Origin: Mitsuaria sp. GD03876
Lineage (GTDB): Bacteria; Pseudomonadota; Gammaproteobacteria; Burkholderiales; Burkholderiaceae_C
DNA: 64,000 nt
Assembly (NCBI RefSeq): GCF_029840635.1
Contig: NZ_JAOCCU010000001.1
Location: 62,001-126,000, forward strand
Direction: 5' to 3'
Below, piece by piece: positions 56,037 through 64,000 of the stretch. How positions within the stretch are numbered: position 1 is the first letter of the stretch; every line of letters begins with the position of its first letter. The translations under genes were made by a program, and so were the position numbers. Under the pieces are notes generated by a model, which saw nothing but the letters and a program-made list of their open reading frames with translations, was not told where the DNA came from and ran no database searches.

Positions 56037-57521
56037 ATGAGTGCCAAGCCCCCCCATCCCGCCCAATGCCCGGTCATGACGACGTCGGCCGGCGCGCCGA
56101 TCGCCGACAACCAGAACTCGCTGACCGCCGGCCCGCGCGGCCCGGTCCTCATGCAGGACTGGCAGCTGATCGAGAAGCTGGCCCACCAGAACCGCGAGCG
56201 CATTCCCGAGCGCGTCGTGCACGCCAAGGGCTGGGGCGCCTTCGGCACGCTGACGGTCACGCAGGACATCACCCGCTTCACCCGCGCGAAGCTGTTCGGC
56301 GAGGTCGGCAAGCAGACGCCGATGCTGGCGCGCTTCTCGACGGTGGCCGGCGAGCTCGGCGCGGCCGATGCCGAGCGCGACGTCCGCGGCTTCGCGCTGA
56401 AGTTCTATACCGACGAAGGCAACTGGGACCTGGTCGGCAACAACACACCGGTGTTCTTCATCCGCGACCCGCTGAAGTTCCCCGACTTCATCCGCACGCA
56501 GAAGCGCCATCCGGTGTCCAACCTGCGCTCGGGCACCGCGGCCTGGGACTTCTGGAGCCTCTCGCCCGAAAGCCTGCACCAGGTCACGATCCTGATGAGC
56601 GACCGCGGCATCCCGGTCAGCCCGCGCTTCATGAACGGCTACGGCTCCCACACCTACAGCTTCTGGAACGCCGACGGCGAGCGCTTCTGGGTCAAGTTCC
56701 ACTTCAAGACCCGGCAAGGCCACCGCACGATGACCAATGCCGAGGCCACCGCCGTCATCGGCCAGTCCCGCGAGAGCTACCAGGAAGACCTGTTCGGCGC
56801 GATCGGCCAGGGCGACTTCCCGGAATGGACGATGTACGTGCAGGTCATGCCGGAGCTGGACGCGGACAAGACCGCCTACAACCCCTTCGACCTGACCAAG
56901 GTCTGGCCGCATGCGGAGTACCCGCTGATCGAGGTGGGCGTGCTCGAGCTCAACCGCAACCCGGACAACTACTTCGAGGAGATCGAGCAGGCCGCGTTCT
57001 CGCCGAGCAACGTCGTCCCGGGCATCGGCTTCAGCCCGGACAAGGTGCTGCAGGCGCGGATCTTCAGCTACGCGGACGCGCACCGCTACCGCCTGGGCAC
57101 GCATTACGAGGCGCTGCCGGTGAACGCGCCCAAGTGCCCCGTCCATCACTATCACAAGGACGGGTCGATGAAGTTCTTCCGCACCCCGACCGGCAACGCC
57201 AACGCCTACTACGAGCCCAACAGCTTCGGCGGCGCGACGCAGGACCCGTCGGTGGCCGAGCCCCCACTGCGCCTGAGCGGCGACGCGGCGCGCTTCGACC
57301 ACCGCGACGGCAACGACGATTACGCGCAGCCCGGCGCGCTGTTCCGCCTGCTGGGCGCCGAGCAGCAGCAGCGGCTGGGCCGCAACATCGCGGAGTCGAT
57401 GCGCGGCGTGCCGGCCTTCATCGTCGACCGCCAGCTCGGCCACTTCGACCGGGCCGATCCGGACTACGGCCGCGTCGTGCGCGCCGCGCTGGCCGCACTC
57501 GACATCGAGCACACCGCCTGA
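56037..57521 (+). CDS. katA: Monofunctional haem catalase (small-subunit, clade 3)
   Basis: This 494-residue enzyme splits hydrogen peroxide into water and oxygen. The distal His is H62 ([11 protein letters not shown]), the distal Asn is N135 ([10 protein letters not shown]) and the haem-ligand tyrosine is Y345 ([15 protein letters not shown]). The size is that of small-subunit, clade 3 catalases. The distal motif has Trp where most members have Ala or Ser (HAKGW). The ATG at 56037 is preceded by GAGGAG; 20 in-frame codons upstream are not needed. A 35-residue membrane peptide gene and dps follow. Confidence 0.94.
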   Translation: MSAKPPHPAQCPVMTTSAGAPIADNQNSLTAGPRGPVLMQDWQLIEKLAHQNRERIPERVVHAKGWGAFGTLTVTQDITRFTRAKLFGEVGKQTPMLARFSTVAGELGAADAERDVRGFALKFYTDEGNWDLVGNNTPVFFIRDPLKFPDFIRTQKRHPVSNLRSGTAAWDFWSLSPESLHQVTILMSDRGIPVSPRFMNGYGSHTYSFWNADGERFWVKFHFKTRQGHRTMTNAEATAVIGQSRESYQEDLFGAIGQGDFPEWTMYVQVMPELDADKTAYNPFDLTKVWPHAEYPLIEVGVLELNRNPDNYFEEIEQAAFSPSNVVPGIGFSPDKVLQARIFSYADAHRYRLGTHYEALPVNAPKCPVHHYHKDGSMKFFRTPTGNANAYYEPNSFGGATQDPSVAEPPLRLSGDAARFDHRDGNDDYAQPGALFRLLGAEQQQRLGRNIAESMRGVPAFIVDRQLGHFDRADPDYGRVVRAALAALDIEHTA

Positions 57522-57553
57522 GCCCCCGTGGCCGGCCCATGAAGGAGCAAGAC

Positions 57554-57661
57554 ATGACCCTCAAGAACGGACAACGCACCGTGGGCTGGCTGCTGGTCGC
57601 CGCCGGCGCCGTGCTGAACGCGCAGACGCTGGTCGACTGGATGCGGCACACGACCGTCTGA
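57554..57661 (+). CDS. 35-residue single-span membrane peptide
   Basis: ATG 57554 has AAGGAG at 7-nt spacing. The peptide has a basic start (MTLKNGQRT), one membrane helix ([20 protein letters not shown]) and a short tail (MRHTTV). The strong ribosome site and tight place 32 nt after the catalase stop make it a likely real gene. An ATG at 57540 in the same frame is possible but is itself part of the upstream ribosome-binding stretch. No function is known. Confidence 0.6.
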   Translation: MTLKNGQRTVGWLLVAAGAVLNAQTLVDWMRHTTV

Positions 57662-57669
57662 CGTACGAC

Positions 57670-57707
57670 AACGCCACCTGGATGGGTTAGTCTGGGCGGC
57701 GTTTTTG
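57670..57707 (+). terminator. Weak terminator between the peptide gene and dps
   Basis: AACGCC (57670-57675) pairs with GGCGTT (57698-57703), extended by three pairs past one mismatch, with a 14-nt loop and a TTTTTG tail. Read-through into dps is likely. Confidence 0.4.
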
Positions 57708-57734
57708 TCTTCATTCCCAAGAAGGAGTCCCTCG

Positions 57735-58259
57735 ATGGCCAAGAAGAGCCCCTCTCCCGCCAAGGCCGCCTCCGCCAAGGGCGCGCCGTCCATCCAGATC
57801 GGCATCAGCGACAAGGACCGCGCGGCGATCGCGCAAGGCCTGTCCAAGCTGCTGGCCGACACCTACACGCTGTACCTGACCACGCACAACTTCCACTGGA
57901 ACGTGACGGGGCCGATGTTCAATTCGCTGCACGCGATGTTCATGGGCCAGTACACCGAGCTGTGGGGCGCGGTCGATCCGATCGCCGAGCGCATCCGCTC
58001 GCTGGGCCACGCGGCGCCGGGTTCCTACGCGCAGTTCGCGCAGCTGAGCTCGCTGCCGGACGCGCCGTCCTCGCCGCCGAAGGCGCTGGACATGGTCCGC
58101 ATCCTGGTCGACGGCCATGAAGGCGTTGCCCGCACCGCGCGCTCGCTGTTCAGCCTGGTCGACAAGGCCAGCGACGAACCGACCGCCGACCTGCTCACCC
58201 AGCGCCTGACGGTGCACGAGCAGACCGCGTGGATGCTGCGCTCGCTGTTGGAAGAGTGA
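57735..58259 (+). CDS. dps: Dps-family ferroxidase / DNA-binding protein
   Basis: This 174-residue protein forms ferritin-like dodecamers that oxidise iron with peroxide and shield DNA. The basic Lys/Ala-rich N-terminal tail ([16 protein letters not shown]) is the DNA-binding type. The intersubunit ferroxidase residues are visible: H54 in [10 protein letters not shown]66 in [10 protein letters not shown], and D81 and E85 in [15 protein letters not shown] precedes the ATG by 7-8 nt. It follows the catalase and the small peptide, and OxyR is the likely regulator of the group. Confidence 0.93.
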   Translation: MAKKSPSPAKAASAKGAPSIQIGISDKDRAAIAQGLSKLLADTYTLYLTTHNFHWNVTGPMFNSLHAMFMGQYTELWGAVDPIAERIRSLGHAAPGSYAQFAQLSSLPDAPSSPPKALDMVRILVDGHEGVARTARSLFSLVDKASDEPTADLLTQRLTVHEQTAWMLRSLLEE

Positions 58260-58300
58260 TGTGGCGGTGCGCCGCCGGCGCACCTGCCCGGTGAACACGA

Positions 58301-58320
58301 AGGGGACCCGCGGGTCCCCT
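58301..58320. terminator. Terminator after dps
   Basis: A 20-bp perfect palindrome (AGGGGACCCG followed by its complement) is followed by TTCCTTTT on the plus strand. It also separates the RusA cassette converging from the right. Confidence 0.75.
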
Positions 58321-58349
58321 TTCCTTTTGCCGCCCCGAACCAGACCGGG

Positions 58350-59018
58350 CTACGCGATCGCCATTTGCGTGGCCAATTCGCTGATCAAGTCGCGCATGTC
58401 TTGGCAGTCCTCCGGCGTGACCTGGAAATCGAGGCCGTGAACCGCCGCATTGCGTGTCGACAGGAAGTACTGCATGGTCTGGAACTGTCCATGGGAGATA
58501 TATCCAAGTGAATATGCCTTGGTCAGCACGCTGAGGTCGGCACATCCTTCGACCTTTTCACCGTCCTTGTGCAGCAGCATCTTCAAGAACTGAAGCAGCG
58601 CGGTCCAGAGTGCCGGCACGATGAATCCCGCCGTTTCCGCGCGGATGCCCAACCGGTCGATATCCGACAAGCGGCCTTCGATTTCCTCCCATGTCGCCAT
58701 TCCCATCGCGCTTGAGGATTCCGCGAAGAGCTCGCCTTCGGACACGATGCAAAACAGCACATCCCACCCTGGATGGCGATGAATCTCGGCAGTTTCCGGA
58801 CGCATCGAATGGGCGCGGAGCACCCGCCCTGGGAAACTGACATCGACAATCAAATGTCGACCGTCCTTCCATGCCAGCAAATCCGGCAGATAACCATTCA
58901 GGGAAAAGGGAACGAGGGCCAGGTCCGGATCCATCATCACCACATGGCCGTCAGCCTCCAATCGCTTGGCGACGATTCGAGCCGCCTTCCGGGGCGTGTC
59001 GAACTTCATTCGAGTCAT
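58350..59018 (-). CDS. Nuclease-fold plus HEPN-motif protein of unknown function
   Basis: This 222-residue protein has an N-terminal part that looks like a PD-(D/E)XK fold: helix PRKAARIVAKRLEADGHVVM, then GYLPDLLAWKDGRHLIVDV with D46 and D59. The Lys normally two residues after the last acid is missing (D-V-S), so the nuclease site may be dead or altered. The C-terminal half is helical and carries STRNAAVHG, an R189-N-x3-H194 match to the HEPN RNase motif. It overlaps the RusA-like gene by 4 nt (ATGA). GC content is below that of the surroundings and codons are less biased, suggesting acquisition. Confidence 0.6.
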   Translation of the reverse strand: MTRMKFDTPRKAARIVAKRLEADGHVVMMDPDLALVPFSLNGYLPDLLAWKDGRHLIVDVSFPGRVLRAHSMRPETAEIHRHPGWDVLFCIVSEGELFAESSSAMGMATWEEIEGRLSDIDRLGIRAETAGFIVPALWTALLQFLKMLLHKDGEKVEGCADLSVLTKAYSLGYISHGQFQTMQYFLSTRNAAVHGLDFQVTPEDCQDMRDLISELATQMAIA

Positions 59019-59422
59019 ACGAACTCCTCTTGCAAATCCCCGGAATCGGAGATGGCCACGTAGACGCAGGGCTGGCCCAGATCACACGCGTTTGCCAGCA
59101 ATGCCGGCAAGCCCATTGAATGCTGGCTCTCGCATACTCGAAGATGGGCCGATATATCCATGATCATGGCATCGTCAGCATAAATAAGTGAGCACAGCGC
59201 GTCCTGGACTGGCTTGACGAAGTTATTGATATCTCCCGCGTCCCGATCGGAAGTGAGATACACCATGGTGAACTTCAGATCGCAGTCTATCAACGGTTTA
59301 GTCGGCCAGACTTGCATCGCGCGCCCATAGACGAAATCCCGCCACGCCCTTTTATGCTCGACGTTCTTCGACTGATGGGAAATCGGGGTCCGAGGCAATA
59401 AGAGATCGACGATCAGCGGCAT
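59015..59422 (-). CDS. RusA-family Holliday junction resolvase-like protein
   Basis: This 135-residue protein shows the RusA fold signature: DAGDINNFVKPVQDALCSLI followed by YADDAMIMD. D64, K70 and D83-D84 align with the acidic and Lys residues of RusA. The second aspartate of the usual D-x-D-N is Asn here (D-I-N-N), so activity could be reduced or altered. RusA proteins are phage-borne resolvases, but no other phage gene is near. It is the first gene of the two-gene low-GC cassette and is translationally coupled to the HEPN-motif gene. Confidence 0.75.
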   Translation of the reverse strand: MPLIVDLLLPRTPISHQSKNVEHKRAWRDFVYGRAMQVWPTKPLIDCDLKFTMVYLTSDRDAGDINNFVKPVQDALCSLIYADDAMIMDISAHLRVCESQHSMGLPALLANACDLGQPCVYVAISDSGDLQEEFV

Positions 59423-59593
59423 ACAAAGTCAATGGCAGATCAATAACAGCCATTCTTCAGACTTCGCATTTCAAGGCCATCGCCCTGACAGGGGCGCATC
59501 AATCTGCCGCCATCCCCCGTTCGACGGGGACGCCAGGCGCGTGCGCGAACGGTCTCCCTCCCGGAGACAAGCCGCCGGCTCGTCGCGTCAGCT

Positions 59594-60577
59594 TCAGCCC
59601 ACCGCCTTGATCCGTCCTGCCCGGCGCGCGTCGGCCAGCATCGAGGCCAGCGCGCACGACGCCAGCCGCGCGGTCCGCGAATCGGCCCGGCTGGTCAGCA
59701 CGATCGGCACCTTCGCGCCGAGCACCACGCCCGCCGCGTAGGCCTGGGCCAGGAAGCTCAGGCTCTTGGCCAGCATGTTGCCGGCGTCCAGGTCCGGCAC
59801 GATCAGCACGTTGGCCTTGCCCGCCACCGGCGACGCGATGCCCTTGATGCGGGCCGCCTCCGGGTCGATCGCGTTGTCCATCGCCAGCGGCCCGTCCAGC
59901 ACCGCGCCGGTGATCTGGCCGCGGTCGGCCATCTTGCACAGCGCCGCCGCGTCCATCGTCGACGGCACCTTCGGGTTCACCGTCTCCATCGACGACAGCA
60001 GCGCCACCCGCACCTCCGGCAGCCGCAGCGCATGCGCCAGGTCGATCGCGTTCTGGACGATGTCGACCTTCTCCTCCAGCGTCGGCACGATGTTGATCGC
60101 CGCGTCCGAGATGATCAGCGGCTGCGGATGCCCCGGCACGTCCATCACGAAGCAGTGGCTGATGCGCCGCCCGGTCCGCAGCCCGCCCTCGCGCCGCACC
60201 ACCGCGCCCATCAGCTCGTCGGTGTGCAGGCTGCCCTTCATCAGCGCGTCCACGCTGCCCTTGAGCGCCATCGCCACCGCCAGTTCCGCCGCCGCGTGGC
60301 TGTGCGGCACGTCGAACAGCGCGAAGCGCCCCAGGTCGACGCCGGCCGCCGACGCGGCCTCGGCGATCTTGGCCGCCGGACCGATCAGGATCGGCTCGAT
60401 CAGCCCCAGCGACGCGGCCTCGGTCGCGGCCAGCAGCGCCACGTCGCTGCACGGATGGACCACCGCCATGCGCAGCGGCGGCAGGTGCCGCACGGCCTCG
60501 ATCAGGCGGTCGTAGTGGGGATGGGCGCTGTGCGCCTGGGGGTTGAGCGGATGCACGCTCGGACGTTGGTCGATCAC
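59594..60577 (-). CDS. pta: Phosphate acetyltransferase (Pta/Ptb-type)
   Basis: This 327-residue enzyme exchanges acetyl (or butyryl) between CoA and phosphate. It is the short, single-domain PTA form: MAVVHPCSDVALLAATEAAS, LIEPILIGPAAKI, MKGSLHTDELMGAVVRREGG, PLIISDAAINI and the C-terminal IVPDLDAGNMLAKSLSFLA. The GTG at 60577 has a GGGAG element 8-12 nt upstream; the frame runs further but without a ribosome site. It is divergent from DUF3141, and ackA, which uses acetyl-phosphate, starts 3.1 kb away. Confidence 0.9.
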   Translation of the reverse strand: MIDQRPSVHPLNPQAHSAHPHYDRLIEAVRHLPPLRMAVVHPCSDVALLAATEAASLGLIEPILIGPAAKIAEAASAAGVDLGRFALFDVPHSHAAAELAVAMALKGSVDALMKGSLHTDELMGAVVRREGGLRTGRRISHCFVMDVPGHPQPLIISDAAINIVPTLEEKVDIVQNAIDLAHALRLPEVRVALLSSMETVNPKVPSTMDAAALCKMADRGQITGAVLDGPLAMDNAIDPEAARIKGIASPVAGKANVLIVPDLDAGNMLAKSLSFLAQAYAAGVVLGAKVPIVLTSRADSRTARLASCALASMLADARRAGRIKAVG

Positions 60578-60671
60578 CCTGCTTCTCCCTCGGGTTTTAA
60601 CAATCGATCGCGGTCGATGATGCATGCTGCGGTGCAACAAAGCAAGCCGCGACCCGGCTGGGAGCATGCGC

Positions 60672-62921
60672 ATGGCGGAGTGGTTCCACGACTGGCAGAC
60701 CTATGCGACGGATGCCTGGCAGCGCGCGGCGCTGACGCTGGACACGATGCGGGAACGCGGCAACGTGTTCCTGGATCACCTGCACGCGGGCAAGCCGGCG
60801 CTGCTGAAGTTCGAGCATGAACTGCTGATCGACGGCCGCGACCTGGCCCAGCCCTGCAACTACGCGCTGTTGCGCATCCTGCCGCCCGACGGCGCGGTCG
60901 TGGATCCGGCGCGCCGCCCCATCGTCGTCATCGATCCGCGCGCCGGCCATGGGCCCGGCATCGGCGGCTTCAAGCCCGATTCCGAGATCGGCGTCGCGCT
61001 GCGCGCCGGCCACCCGGTCTACTTCATCACCTTCGAGCCGGAGCCGGTCGAGGGCCAGACGTTGCTGGACGTCGCCCGCGCCGAGGCGCAGTTCCTCGAG
61101 GAAGTCGCCCGCCGCCATCCGAAGGCGCCGGGCCTGCCGGCGGTGATCGGCAACTGCCAGGCGGGCTGGGCGGTGGCGGCGCTGGCCGCCGTGCGCAGCG
61201 ACCTGATGGGCCCGATCGTGCTCAACGGCGCGCCGCTGTCGTACTGGGCCGGCTCGCCGGAGCAGAACCCGATGCGCTACGCCGGCGGCGCGCTCGGCGG
61301 GGCGTGGCTGTCGGCGCTGTCGGCCGACCTCGGCGGCGACCGCTTCGACGGCGCGCACCTGGTCTCCAACTTCGAGAACCTCAACCTGGCCAACACCTGG
61401 TGGGACAAGTACTACCACCTCTATGCCAACGTCGACGTCGAGCGCGAGCGCTTCCTCGACTTCGAGCGCTGGTGGGGCGGCTACTTCCGCATGACCGGCG
61501 AGGAGATCGAGGCGATCGTCGAGAACCTGTTCATCGGCAACCGCCTGGCGCGCGGCGAGGTCGAGATGGAGGGCTACCGGCTGGACCTGCGCAACATCGC
61601 CGCGCCGATGGTGATCTTCGCGTCCTGGGGCGACAACATCACCCCGCCGCAACAGGCGCTGGACTGGATCATCGACGTCTGGGGCAGCGAGAAGGCGCTG
61701 GTCAAGGCCGGCCGCACCATCGTCTACATGCTGCATCCGCGCATCGGGCACCTGGGCATCTTCGTCGGCGGCTCCATCGCGCGGCGCGAGCATGAACAGA
61801 TCGTCGACACCCTCGAGCAGATCACCGCGCTGCCGCCCGGCCTGTACGAGATGAAGATCGACGCCCGCGATCCCGACGCGCCGCTGGCGGCGCTGGAATC
61901 GGGCGACTACTCGGTCAGCTTCGAGACCCGCACCGTCGACGACCTGCGCGCGCTGAACCCCGAATGCCGCCGCGACGAAGCGCTGTTCAGCACCATCGCG
62001 CAGGTCTCCGAGATGAACATGCGCCGCTACCGCCAGTGGCTGCAGCCGGCGGTGCGCGCCATGGGCAGCAAGGCGCTCGGCGACTGGCTGCGCTGGTGGC
62101 ATCCGCTGCGCCAGCAGCACCTGGCGGTCTCCGACCTGCATCCGCTCGCGCCCTGGATCCGCCAGGCCGCCGACGCCGCGCGCGAACGCCGCCAGACCGT
62201 GGCGCCGGACAACCCCTGGCTGCAGTGGGAACAACTCGGCTCGCGCTGGATCAGCGAATCGCTGGACCGCGTGGGCCAGCAGCGCGACGCGGCGCTGGTG
62301 CACTGGGTCGAGGCGGTCTACGGACCGCGCGGCCTGGGCGCGCTGCTGCCGCCGCGCGAGTCGGACCAGGCCTCGGGCGCCGCGCACGCAGCCGCCGACG
62401 AGGCGGACGGCCGGCGCGTCGCGCTCGAGCAGGTCGAGCAAGGCGGCTTCGCCGACGCGGTCTGCCGCATCCTGCTGGCCGGGCTGGCGCATCGCGGCGT
62501 CGTGCAGCGGCGCGGGCTGATCCTGGGCCAGCAGCTGGCGGACGCGCATAGGCGCATGGCCGCCGAGGCCGAGGGCGCCGTCGCCGCGGCGCCCACCGAG
62601 GACTGGGCCACGCTGCTGCACCGGCAGGCGCTGATCGTGACCTTCGCGCGGGACGAGGCGATGGCCGCGCTGCCGCGACTGCTGCCCACGCTCGAGGACC
62701 GGGAGCAGGCGCTGGCGCTGGCCAGCGCGGTGCTGATGGCGGAATCGGAGCTCGCCGATCCGCAGTCGCCCGCCGCGCGCTACGTGCACGAGCTGCTGCA
62801 GGTCGATCCGGCGCACGTGGCGGACATGGCGCTGGCGCTGTCCGCGCCGGCCGCGGCGACGGTGTCGATCGCGGCCTCCCCCGCGCCCCGGCCGGCGCGC
62901 CGGCGCAAGGCGGCCGCATGA
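60672..62921 (+). CDS. DUF3141 alpha/beta-hydrolase protein (PHA-synthase-like)
   Basis: This 749-residue protein has the DUF3141 layout: an N-terminal helical part, then an alpha/beta-hydrolase core related to PhaC (PIVVIDPRAGHGPGIGGFKP, then GNCQAGWAVAALAAV with a Cys at the nucleophile elbow G-x-C-x-A-G, and WWDKYYHLYANVDVERERFL), and a long C-terminal helical region ending in a basic tail. GNCQAG matches the lipase-like box of PHA synthases. The ATG at 60672 has GGAG 7 nt upstream. fabI overlaps its end (ATGA). A role in polyhydroxyalkanoate or acyl-CoA metabolism is inferred from family and cluster. Confidence 0.82.
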   Translation: MAEWFHDWQTYATDAWQRAALTLDTMRERGNVFLDHLHAGKPALLKFEHELLIDGRDLAQPCNYALLRILPPDGAVVDPARRPIVVIDPRAGHGPGIGGFKPDSEIGVALRAGHPVYFITFEPEPVEGQTLLDVARAEAQFLEEVARRHPKAPGLPAVIGNCQAGWAVAALAAVRSDLMGPIVLNGAPLSYWAGSPEQNPMRYAGGALGGAWLSALSADLGGDRFDGAHLVSNFENLNLANTWWDKYYHLYANVDVERERFLDFERWWGGYFRMTGEEIEAIVENLFIGNRLARGEVEMEGYRLDLRNIAAPMVIFASWGDNITPPQQALDWIIDVWGSEKALVKAGRTIVYMLHPRIGHLGIFVGGSIARREHEQIVDTLEQITALPPGLYEMKIDARDPDAPLAALESGDYSVSFETRTVDDLRALNPECRRDEALFSTIAQVSEMNMRRYRQWLQPAVRAMGSKALGDWLRWWHPLRQQHLAVSDLHPLAPWIRQAADAARERRQTVAPDNPWLQWEQLGSRWISESLDRVGQQRDAALVHWVEAVYGPRGLGALLPPRESDQASGAAHAAADEADGRRVALEQVEQGGFADAVCRILLAGLAHRGVVQRRGLILGQQLADAHRRMAAEAEGAVAAAPTEDWATLLHRQALIVTFARDEAMAALPRLLPTLEDREQALALASAVLMAESELADPQSPAARYVHELLQVDPAHVADMALALSAPAAATVSIAASPAPRPARRRKAAA

Positions 62922-63706
62922 CCGCGGCCTCCCCCTACGGCCGGCTGCTGGCGGGCCGCAAGGTGCTGGTCACCGGCATCGCCAACGACCAGTCGATCGC
63001 CTACGGCTGCGCCCGCGCCTTCCGCGCGATGGGCGCGGACCTGGCGCTGACCTACCTCAACGACAAGGCGCTGCCGCATGTGAAGCCGCTGGCCGAGGAG
63101 CTCGGCGCCGAGCTGCTGCTGCCGCTGGACCTGCGCGAGCCCGAGGCGCTCGACGCCGTCTTCGACGCGATCTCGGCGCGCTGGGGCGTGCTGCACGCGG
63201 CGTTGCATTCGATCGCGTTCGCGCCCAAGGACGACCTGCACGGCCGCCTGGTCGACAGCAGCGCGGCCGGCTTCGCGATGGCGATGGACATCTCGTGCCA
63301 CAGCTTCATCCGGATGGCGCGGCTGGCCGAACCGCTGATGCGCGCCGGCGGCGGCACGCTGTTCACGATGAGCTTCCAGGGCGCCAGCCGCGTGGTCGAG
63401 CACTACAACCTGATGGGCCCGGTGAAGGCGGCGCTGGAGGCGTCGGTGCGCTACCTGGCGCATGAACTGGGGCCGTCGGGCATCCGGGTGCATGCGATCT
63501 CGCCGGGGCCGATCGCGACGCGCGCGGCCTCGGGGCTGGCGGAGTTCGACGCGCTGCTGGCCGACGCCGCGGCCCGCGCCCCGGCGCACGCGCTGGCCAC
63601 GATCGACGACGTCGGCTACGCGACCGCGATGCTCGCGGCCGATCCCGCGCGGCTCATCACCGGCACCACGCTGTACGTCGACGGCGGTTATCACATCATG
63701 GGGTGA
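62918..63706 (+). CDS. fabI: Enoyl-[acyl-carrier-protein] reductase
   Basis: This 262-residue NADH-dependent SDR reduces the enoyl-ACP double bond in fatty acid synthesis. It has VLVTGIANDQSIAYGCARAF (cofactor loop of the FabI kind) and the catalytic Y163-x6-K170 (HYNLMGPVKAALEASVRYLA). It overlaps DUF3141 by 4 nt. Being inside a pta/DUF3141/ackA cluster and not in a fab operon, it may be a second copy with a special role. Confidence 0.92.
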   Translation: MTAASPYGRLLAGRKVLVTGIANDQSIAYGCARAFRAMGADLALTYLNDKALPHVKPLAEELGAELLLPLDLREPEALDAVFDAISARWGVLHAALHSIAFAPKDDLHGRLVDSSAAGFAMAMDISCHSFIRMARLAEPLMRAGGGTLFTMSFQGASRVVEHYNLMGPVKAALEASVRYLAHELGPSGIRVHAISPGPIATRAASGLAEFDALLADAAARAPAHALATIDDVGYATAMLAADPARLITGTTLYVDGGYHIMG

Positions 63707-63709
63707 GCG

Positions 63710-64000
63710 ATGGATCCACGGCTCGAAGGCGAATTCATCGCGGTGGTCAACGCGGGGTCCTCCAGCATCAAGCTGTCGATGTTCTCGCTGCACGACGACC
63801 GCCGCCAAGGCCCGCTGCGGCTGGAACTGCGCGCGCAGGTCGAGGGCCTGGGCACCTCGGCGCCGCGCTTCGAGGCCGTCCACGCCGACGGCTCGCCGGC
63901 GGGTTCGCGCGCCTGGCCGGTCGACGCGCGGCTCACGCATGACGGCGCGCTCGACCACCTCGTCGAGTTCGTCACCCACGAGTTCCCCGGCATCGAGATG
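63710..64000 (+). CDS. ackA: Acetate kinase, 5' part
   Basis: The first 97 codons of a gene that leaves the window, starting at ATG 63710, 3 nt after fabI. AVVNAGSSSIKLSMF is the acetate/propionate kinase signature of the phosphate-1 loop. It would make acetate and ATP from acetyl-phosphate, coupling to the Pta encoded divergently 3 kb upstream. Confidence 0.93.
   Translation, partial: MDPRLEGEFIAVVNAGSSSIKLSMFSLHDDRRQGPLRLELRAQVEGLGTSAPRFEAVHADGSPAGSRAWPVDARLTHDGALDHLVEFVTHEFPGIEM

Noticed and set aside
60597-62816. 739-codon open frame on the minus strand
   Set aside because: Antisense to the DUF3141 gene; no recognisable domain.

Overview
The window is chromosomal DNA of a high-GC (about 70 % by eye) betaproteobacterium of the order Burkholderiales, most likely the Roseateles/Mitsuaria/Rubrivivax group. 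Support: a solitary Bug-type tricarboxylate binding protein beside a CaiB-type CoA transferase, two PEP-CTERM proteins with a CPBP/CAAX-type membrane protease, a queA/recG/oxyR neighbourhood, GTP-dependent PEP carboxykinase, a DUF3141-pta-fabI-ackA cluster, and typical Burkholderiales orphan families (UPF0149/SEC-C, DUF2145, DUF2000). No tRNA, rRNA, CRISPR array, integrase or transposase gene was seen.

Layout. 1-4.3 kb: the end of a metallophosphoesterase, then a three-gene catabolic operon (Bug binding protein, CoA transferase, citrate-synthase-fold lyase) with a divergent IclR regulator. 4.3-16.6 kb: a SEC-C protein overlapping a LysR regulator, pckG, a LysR/MBL-fold/DsbA-like group, two secreted unknowns, an orphan 4HB-GAF sensor overlapping a MOSC protein, and an Old Yellow Enzyme. 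16.8-29.2 kb: a Tat-exported beta-helix protein, rlmJ, an NAD(P)-binding protein with divergent LysR, AraC plus DUF2000, the CPBP protease, an XRE regulator, an amidohydrolase gene broken by an in-frame TGA, a YiaA/unknown/DUF2145 operon and an LplT-PlsC fusion.

29.4-32.8 kb is the most notable region. It is a compact four-gene operon of visibly lower GC and different codon use: a PD-(D/E)XK-type nuclease-like protein, a Ser/Thr protein kinase, an unrecognised probable alpha/beta-barrel protein and an Abi_C (abortive infection, HEPN-like) protein. I read it as a candidate, possibly undescribed, kinase-controlled anti-phage system. A second small low-GC cassette at 58.3-59.4 kb pairs a RusA-like resolvase with a protein that carries an N-terminal nuclease-like fold and a C-terminal HEPN motif.

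32.9-45.9 kb: a membrane protein, a TPR-sulfotransferase next to cysC (PAPS supply), tgt, a binding protein, a YigZ-type protein, an intact hipB with a hipA gutted by an internal deletion and a large inverted-repeat operator, argG, a secreted Cys-repeat protein, a PEP-CTERM protein, an ECF41/SigJ-type sigma factor, queA (tgt and queA together make queuosine) and another binding protein. 46-54.5 kb: a large Ycf48-like propeller lipoprotein, recG, a cyclophilin lipoprotein, panB-panC and oxyR. 54.7-58.3 kb: a PEP-CTERM trypsin-like protease, then a catalase, a 35-residue membrane peptide and dps; with oxyR this forms an oxidative-stress neighbourhood. 59.6-64 kb: pta (minus strand) divergent from DUF3141, fabI and the start of ackA, a cluster around acetyl-CoA/acetyl-phosphate and fatty-acid or PHA metabolism.
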